A stretch of DNA of 64,000 bases, from positions 1 to 64,000 of the forward strand of contig CAVYNB010000009.1 of the NCBI GenBank assembly GCA_963769745.1, given 5' to 3'. This DNA is from JALORV01 sp963769745 (GTDB taxonomy: Bacteria; Pseudomonadota; Gammaproteobacteria; Burkholderiales; Burkholderiaceae_F). Shown in pieces: positions 58,718 to 64,000 of the stretch (the first letter of the stretch is position 1; each line of letters starts with the position of its first letter). A program made the translations under genes and the position numbers. The notes under the pieces are model-generated. The model searched no databases, was not told the origin of the DNA, and worked only from the letters and a program-made list of their open reading frames with translations.

Positions 58718-58750
58718 TGAAAAGCGGCGCCTCTGGCGCCGCTTTTTTTG
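58718..58750 (+). terminator. Rho-independent terminator
   Basis: AAAGCGGCGCC (58721-58731) pairs with GGCGCCGCTTT (58735-58745) around TCT, followed by more T residues (TTTTTTTGG). It ends the PEP-CTERM transcript. Confidence 0.95.
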
Positions 58751-58829
58751 GTTCCAGTACTTCCAATGGATCACGGTACCGGCTTTCAACCATGGCTAAA
58801 CTCGAAACTCCCCTTCTCGCGGAACTCTC

Positions 58830-60122
58830 ATGAGGCAGACACTTCTTATCTTGACCGCGACCATGTTCATCGCGGCTGGCCAGGTGACGTACGCCGCGGT
58901 CAGCGAATCGGCCCCGTCGGTCGATCTCACGATGAAAAAGGAGTCCCCTGCGGCAGCCGAGTTCCGCGCCGGGATGCAGAAGCTGGTCAATGGCGACATC
59001 AAGGGCGCCGAAAGTTCGTTTCGCAAGGCGAATCAACTGGCACCGAAGTCTCCCGAGCCACTGATCGCACTGGCAGACATCGAGGTTCGGAAGGGCAACC
59101 CGGCCGCAGCCGAATCGCTGTTGCAGCAAGCGCTGCAGCTCGCACCGAACAACGTGGCAGTGCACGTCGCTCTGGGCCGCTCTTACCGGAACCGGGGCGA
59201 CCTGAACCGTGCCAAGGCTGAGTTCGAAGCCGCCAAGCGGCTTTCACCTGCATCGACGCCGGCGCAAATGGAACTCGCCGATGTCTACCTCCGCATGGGC
59301 GAACCGTCGCGAGCTGTCCAGGAATATGAAAGCGTCTTGCAGGTCCGTCCCAAGGACGCCGCAGCCCAGTTCGGACTTGGGGTCGCCCTGGCAGGCGCCA
59401 AGCGGACCGATGAGGCCATTGCAGCCTTTGAAAAGGCGGCCCGGCTCGCACCCAAGGATCCGGAACCGCTGCTGATGTTGTCGCGCGTCGAAGCAGAACG
59501 CAAACGCTACCCCGAAGCGCTCGCGGCGCTGGATCGTGCCATCAAGATCGCGCCCAAGTCGACTGCGCTGCAGATGGACCGCGCTAGCCTGCTTCTGGCC
59601 AGCGGCGACTCAAAGGGCGCAATCGCGACAGCGCAAGCGGCCGTCAAGGCGAACCCAGGCGATGCTGGCGCTCACGGGCGTCTCGGCAATCTGCTCGTTG
59701 CGACTGGCGACAAGCCGGGCGCGCGCCAGGCCTACGCACGATCGCTGGACCTCTCGCAAACGGATGCACAGATCCTCAACAACGCCGCCTGGCTGGAAGT
59801 TGACGCCAAGGGCGACCTTGCCAAGGCCCTTGGATGGGCCAAACGCGCCACCGAGCTGCAGCCCAAGGAGGCCGCCTACTTCGACACGCTCGCCACCGCC
59901 GAGAGAGCACGTGGTGACCTGCCCAAAGCCGAGGTCGCACTCAATCAGGCGCTTGCGCTCGCACCGCGATCCGCCGTCCTTCACTATCGGCTTGGCATCG
60001 TCCAAAGCGAACAGGGCGCTACGGCCAAGGCGGCGCAGTCCTTCCAGCAAGCCCTCGCGATCGGACTGCCCGCTCAATACGCCGACGACGCCAAGCAGCG
60101 CCTGGCGGCGCTGAAGAAGTGA
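58830..60122 (+). CDS. Exported tetratricopeptide-repeat protein
   Basis: 430 residues. A signal peptide (LLILTATMFIAAGQVTYA) is followed by about ten TPR units with the usual W/L-G-Y-A-F-A-P spacing (EPLIALADIEVRKGNPAAAE, AAQFGLGVALAGAKRTDEAI, YFDTLATAERARGDLPKAEV). The C-terminal units resemble those of PrsT-type TPR proteins of PEP-CTERM systems, but the length is about half. It sits next to the PEP-CTERM gene, separated by a strong terminator, so a joint role is plausible but not proven. Confidence 0.87.
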   Translation: MRQTLLILTATMFIAAGQVTYAAVSESAPSVDLTMKKESPAAAEFRAGMQKLVNGDIKGAESSFRKANQLAPKSPEPLIALADIEVRKGNPAAAESLLQQALQLAPNNVAVHVALGRSYRNRGDLNRAKAEFEAAKRLSPASTPAQMELADVYLRMGEPSRAVQEYESVLQVRPKDAAAQFGLGVALAGAKRTDEAIAAFEKAARLAPKDPEPLLMLSRVEAERKRYPEALAALDRAIKIAPKSTALQMDRASLLLASGDSKGAIATAQAAVKANPGDAGAHGRLGNLLVATGDKPGARQAYARSLDLSQTDAQILNNAAWLEVDAKGDLAKALGWAKRATELQPKEAAYFDTLATAERARGDLPKAEVALNQALALAPRSAVLHYRLGIVQSEQGATAKAAQSFQQALAIGLPAQYADDAKQRLAALKK

Positions 60123-60201
60123 TTGCGCTCCGCACGGACAGCCTCGGAAGGCGTACGACACCCCTGACTGGCCGAACGTCCGGCGGGCATTGCACAACTC
60201 G

Positions 60202-61352
60202 TCATGCGGCCTTGCGTGGGCTCGCCGGAGCGACTGTCTTGATGCCCATGTCCTCGAGCGTCTGCGCGACCGCCGCCACCACATTGCGCATCTCGTTGGC
60301 GTCGATCGCGCCGATGCAGCCGACCCGGAAGGTCTCGACCTGCGTCAGCTTGCCCGGGATACAGGATGTAGCCGCGCTCGCGCGTTCTCTCGTAAAACGC
60401 CTTGAAGGCGTACGCGGGATCGGCCGGCGCGTGGAAGGTCACGATGATCGGCGCCTGCACCTCGGGCTTCAGGAAGGGACGAAATCCGAGCGCGGCCATG
60501 CCGTCGATCAGCGTGCGGCAGTTTTCTGCGTAACGCGCGAGGCGCGCCGGCTGTCCGCCCGCTTCCTTGTACTGGTCTACCGCGGCGCGCAGCGCGGCCA
60601 CGACGTGCGTCGGCGGCGTGTAGCGCCACTGCGTCGTCTTCTCCATGTAGACGTACTGATCGTGCAGGTCCATCGCCAGTGAATGGGCGTTGCCGGCGCA
60701 GGCCTCGAGCACTTTCTTCCGGACGATGACGAATCCCATGCCGGGAACGCCTTCGAGGCACTTGCCGCTGGCAGCCACCAGGGCGTCGAACGGAACGCGT
60801 CGCGACATCGATCGGCAATGCAGCGAACGAACTCATCGCATCGACGATGAGCCCCTTGCCGCGCCGCGCACAGACCTGCGCGATGCCGGCGAGATCGTTG
60901 AGCACGCCGGCGCCGGTCTCGCAGTGGACCTGCGCGACATGCGTGATCGATGGATCGGCGGCCAACGCGGCCTCGACGATCGCGGCGGTCGCCGGCTGGT
61001 CCTCGGGCACCGGCAGGTCGACGACGCCGCGGCCGAGGTAGCCGCAGATCCGGACGATGCGCGCGCAGTACGCGCCATTGTTCGGCACCAGCACCTTGCC
61101 GCCTTTAGATGCGGGCGGTACGACCGTGCCGATCGCCGCCTCGACGGAAAAGGTGCCGCTGCCCTGCAGCGGCACGCAGGTGTACTCGCCGCCACCGCCG
61201 ACGATGTCGACCAGGTCGCGCCGCAGGCTGGCCGTAATCGCATTGAACGCGGCATCCCACGAGCCCCAGTCGCGCAGCATGGCCTGCTTGGTGGCGAGCG
61301 AGGTCGTCAGTGGCCCGGGCGTGAGCAGGATGGGATCGTTGCCGACAATCAT
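60202..61352 (-). CDS. phnW: 2-aminoethylphosphonate–pyruvate transaminase (frame broken twice)
   Basis: About 382 residues after correction. DPILLTPGPLTTSLATKQAM is the PhnW start; GSGTFSVEAAIGT, VHCETGAGVLNDL and AASGKCLEGVPGMGFVI (the pyridoxal-phosphate lysine) follow. One extra base near 60807 and one near 60354 break the frame; the natural end reads YPGKLTQVETFRVGCIG and MGIKTVAPASPRKAA. It turns 2-aminoethylphosphonate into phosphonoacetaldehyde and alanine. AAGGAG is 6 bp before the ATG at 61352. It is the third gene after the ABC ATPase and permease. Confidence 0.9.
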
Positions 61353-61370
61353 CGGGGTCTCCTTGAGCAC

Positions 61371-63098
61371 CTATTGCAGCGCTGTGTTGCGCCAGGATTG
61401 CGTACGTCGGATCAGCCACCACTCGATTGCAAACAGTACGCCGGTCACGACAGCGGAGGTGACCACGATCAGCGTCGCCATCGCGGCGGCTGAGCCGATC
61501 GCCCCCGCTTCGTCCAGTTGCAGGATCGAGATCGACGCCAGCGTGCTCTTTGGCGAATACAGGAACACCACCGCCGAGATCGTCGTCATCGCATTGACGA
61601 AATAGTAGCGACCGATGTCGAGGATCGACGGCAGGCACACCGGCACGGTGACGCGCCAGAAGGTCTTGTAGAACGGAACCTTCAATGAGGCCGAGACCGA
61701 CTCGAATTCACTGTCGATCTGCTTGAGCGCCGTGACCGCCGTCAGGTGGCTCGACGAGTAAAAGTGCACGATCGTCGAGATCACCAGGATCGCCAGGCTC
61801 CCGTACAGGAAGTTCAGCGGATTCGTCGGCAGGTTGAAGAACAGGATGTAGCCGATGCCCAGCACCATGCCCGGAACCGCCATCGGCAGCATGGCCTGGA
61901 ACCTGATCAGCGGTCGCAATAGATTGGAACCCCGGGTCTTTTCCAGCCAGTACGCGCCGGCAAAGGTGATTGCAGCTCCGAGCACGCCGCACCACAGCGC
62001 CATCACCAGGCTGTTGCGATAGGCATGCTCGATGCCGGCTTCCTCGAAGCCGTAGGTGTAGTGATTCAGCGTGAGCGACAGGTTGTAGGGCCAGAACTTG
62101 ACCACCGAACCGAACGCCGCCATGCCGACGACCAGCAGCAGCAGCGCGGAGATCAGGACCACGAACACCAGCAGGAGGCCATCGCGCGCCGGCGCCCGGC
62201 GCGCCTGGTACGGCACGCTGCGTGCGGTCAGCAGCGCCTGCTGGCGGCGCTGCATCAGGTTGTCGATGACAAAGGCCGCGACGGCCGGCAGCAGCAGCAC
62301 CAGCCCGACGACCGCTCCCATCGAAAAGTTCTGCTGGCCGATCACCTGCTTGTAGATATCGACGGCGAGCACGCTGGTGTTGCCGCCAATCACCTTGGGC
62401 ACGCCGAACTCCGACACCGCCATCGTGAACACGACCATGCAGGCGGACACGAGTCCGTACTTCGCCCCCGGTAGCGTGATCGTGAAGAACTTGCGGCGCT
62501 CGTTGGTCCCGAGCGAATCGGCCGCCTCGTACAGACGCGCGTCCGAGAGCGCCAGCGCGGCCATCAGGATCATCACCGCGTGCGGGAACGACGCGAAGGT
62601 CATCGCCAGCACCATGCCGGGCATGCCGTAGATCGACTTCAGCCCGACCCACTCGAGCATGAACTTGAACGCGCCCTGGTTGCCGAAGAGATAGATGAAC
62701 GAGATCGCAGCGAGCAGTGACGGCGCAAGGATCGGGATCATCGCGATGTTGCGCCACAGACCCTTGCCGGGAATGCAGCTGCGCTGGATCGCATAGGCAA
62801 ACAGGAACGCCACCGGCACCGTGACCGCCGTGGTCAGCAGCGCGAACACGAGCGTATTGAGCGTCGATTGCGCCAGCGCCGGCGACTGAACGTACTGGAT
62901 GAAGTTCGCCAGGCCGACGAACCCGCCATCGCGTCCCTCGACCGCACGCACGAGGATCATCGCCAGCGGTACGGTGAGAAAGACAAAGAGCGCGACCGCC
63001 AGCAGCACCAGGCCACCACGCGCGGCCAGCGCCTCGCCCGCGAGTGCCGCGCGCGATGGCGCGCGACTCACGTCCATGTCGGCAGGAATGGCGCTCAC
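61371..63098 (-). CDS. 2-aminoethylphosphonate ABC transporter permease (two domains fused)
   Basis: 575 residues with about 12 membrane segments. It has two permease (BPD) domains: EAADSLGTNERRKFFTITLP in the first and SASLKVPFYKTFWRVTVPVCLP in the second are the EAA loops that touch the ATPase. A single chain with both halves is typical of the PhnU/PhnV-type system for 2-aminoethylphosphonate. It starts 9 bp after the ATPase stop and ends just before phnW. Confidence 0.9.
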   Translation of the reverse strand: MSAIPADMDVSRAPSRAALAGEALAARGGLVLLAVALFVFLTVPLAMILVRAVEGRDGGFVGLANFIQYVQSPALAQSTLNTLVFALLTTAVTVPVAFLFAYAIQRSCIPGKGLWRNIAMIPILAPSLLAAISFIYLFGNQGAFKFMLEWVGLKSIYGMPGMVLAMTFASFPHAVMILMAALALSDARLYEAADSLGTNERRKFFTITLPGAKYGLVSACMVVFTMAVSEFGVPKVIGGNTSVLAVDIYKQVIGQQNFSMGAVVGLVLLLPAVAAFVIDNLMQRRQQALLTARSVPYQARRAPARDGLLLVFVVLISALLLLVVGMAAFGSVVKFWPYNLSLTLNHYTYGFEEAGIEHAYRNSLVMALWCGVLGAAITFAGAYWLEKTRGSNLLRPLIRFQAMLPMAVPGMVLGIGYILFFNLPTNPLNFLYGSLAILVISTIVHFYSSSHLTAVTALKQIDSEFESVSASLKVPFYKTFWRVTVPVCLPSILDIGRYYFVNAMTTISAVVFLYSPKSTLASISILQLDEAGAIGSAAAMATLIVVTSAVVTGVLFAIEWWLIRRTQSWRNTALQ

Positions 63099-63107
63099 CG
63101 GGTGTCC

Positions 63108-64000
63108 TCAGCCGGCAGCGACGGCATCCGCGAAGACGCGCACACGATCGACGCGCAATGCGATCTCGACTTCGCCGCCCTCACGCACGGCGAGATCGTG
63201 CAGCTGATTGAGCGAGTACGAGATCAGCATCGGCTGGCCAAGCGCTTCGCAGCGCAGTTCGGCCAGGCAGAACGTGCCGAGATAGTCGATGCGTGCGATC
63301 CGGCCCCGCAGGCGGTTCGGCAGCGAGGCAATGTCGCCCTCGACGTGCCGGTCCTCGGGCCGGACATAGATCCGCACGCTGCGGCCGACCGGATGCTCAT
63401 CCGCCGGCAATGCCAGTTCGGCCGAACCCACGCGATAGCGCCCCGCGCCGAGCGCAATCCCCTTGAGGACGTTGGCCTTGCCGAGGAAGTCGGCCACAAA
63501 CGGCGTCGCCGGACGTTCGTAGACATCGCTGGGGGAACCCACCTGCTCGATGTTGCCCTGATTCATCACGACGACGCGATCGGCCATCGACAGCGCCTCT
63601 TCCTGGTCGTGCGTGACCATGATGGTGGTCACACGAAGCCGGCGCTGCAGTTGCCGGATCTCGCCGCGCAACCGCTCGCGCACCTTGGCATCGAGCGCCG
63701 ACAAGGGTTCATCCAGCAGCAGCAGACTGGGCGACGTGGCCAGTGCCCGCGCGAGCGCGACGCGCTGCTGCTGGCCACCGGACATCTGGCTCGGATACTT
63801 TGCTCCGGCATCCGAAAGACCGACGAGGGTCAGCAGTTCCTGCACGCGCGCCGCGATTTCTTCGCGTCCCTTGCGCCGGTTGACCAGTCCATAGGAAACG
63901 TTCTGCGCGATCGAGAGATTGGGGAACAACGCGTACGACTGGAACACGATGCCGTAGTCGCGCGCCGCCGGCGGTGCGAAGGAAACATCGCGTCCATTTT
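63108..64000 (-). CDS. ABC transporter ATPase for 2-aminoethylphosphonate, 5' end outside window
   Basis: At least 297 residues; the start and Walker A lie beyond base 64000. Visible are the Q-loop FQSYALFPNLSIAQNV, the signature MSGGQQQRVALARAL, Walker B LLLLDEPLSALD and the switch His in VTHDQEEALSMADRV. A C-terminal regulatory domain (TOBE-like: GRSVRIYVRPEDRHV) follows. It fits PhnT. The three genes form one operon with phnW. Confidence 0.92.
   Translation of the reverse strand, partial: NGRDVSFAPPAARDYGIVFQSYALFPNLSIAQNVSYGLVNRRKGREEIAARVQELLTLVGLSDAGAKYPSQMSGGQQQRVALARALATSPSLLLLDEPLSALDAKVRERLRGEIRQLQRRLRVTTIMVTHDQEEALSMADRVVVMNQGNIEQVGSPSDVYERPATPFVADFLGKANVLKGIALGAGRYRVGSAELALPADEHPVGRSVRIYVRPEDRHVEGDIASLPNRLRGRIARIDYLGTFCLAELRCEALGQPMLISYSLNQLHDLAVREGGEVEIALRVDRVRVFADAVAAG

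Overview
The window is a GC-rich (mid-60s % by eye) chromosomal segment of a Betaproteobacterium, most likely Burkholderiales-like. Pointers are a Bug/TctC-type periplasmic receptor, the fmdB – DUF502 – aspS – nudB – endonuclease/exonuclease/phosphatase – ClsB gene order, a histone-H1-tailed SWIB protein, and a PEP-CTERM protein behind a sigma-54-type promoter. No rRNA, tRNA, insertion sequence, prophage or CRISPR array was seen.

Layout. 1–7 kb: a CYTH–CHAD protein with an internal 429-bp in-frame duplication, an MFS permease, an SRPBCC protein, a BamE-like lipoprotein, an HNH nuclease and a trypsin-like protein. 7–15 kb: a radical SAM/B12 protein diverging from an overlapping pair (beta-CASP ribonuclease and AMP/thymidine-phosphorylase-type enzyme), the SWIB protein, and an Lhr-type helicase carrying an odd hairpin-rich insertion. 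15–24 kb: SCO protein with methanethiol oxidase (MtoX/SBP56), GltS, a GNAT, KatG and BenE. 24–29 kb: membrane protein, GNAT and a compact CHASE2 / secreted protein / M48 protease module. 29–36 kb: the envelope and housekeeping block ending in aspS, DUF502 and fmdB. 36–43 kb: a glutamine-synthetase-like ligase, a MaoC hydratase, a TctC receptor and menB–menE–menA. 43–46 kb: exported MsrA/MsrB and an AraC regulator. 46–57 kb: a dense catabolic cluster (peptide-type binding protein, iron alcohol dehydrogenase, class I amidohydrolase, aldehyde dehydrogenase, FAD/GcvT dehydrogenase, MFS exporter, alanine dehydrogenase, EamA). 57–60 kb: PEP-CTERM protein and a TPR protein. 60–64 kb: 2-aminoethylphosphonate transaminase (phnW) with its ABC permease and ATPase, the last running off the window.

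Sequence quality. Twelve genes have a broken frame. In every one I could resolve, the frame is restored by removing one base (two adjacent bases at one site); none needs an added base. About 19 extra bases in all fit insertion-type sequencing error better than pseudogenisation, so these genes are annotated full length with the break noted.

The best candidates for something undescribed are the CHASE2 / small secreted protein / M48 module (25.7–28.9 kb), the CHAD repeat with mostly synonymous divergence between copies, and the three-hairpin in-frame insertion inside the helicase. The 46–57 kb cluster and the men genes are the most interesting metabolically.
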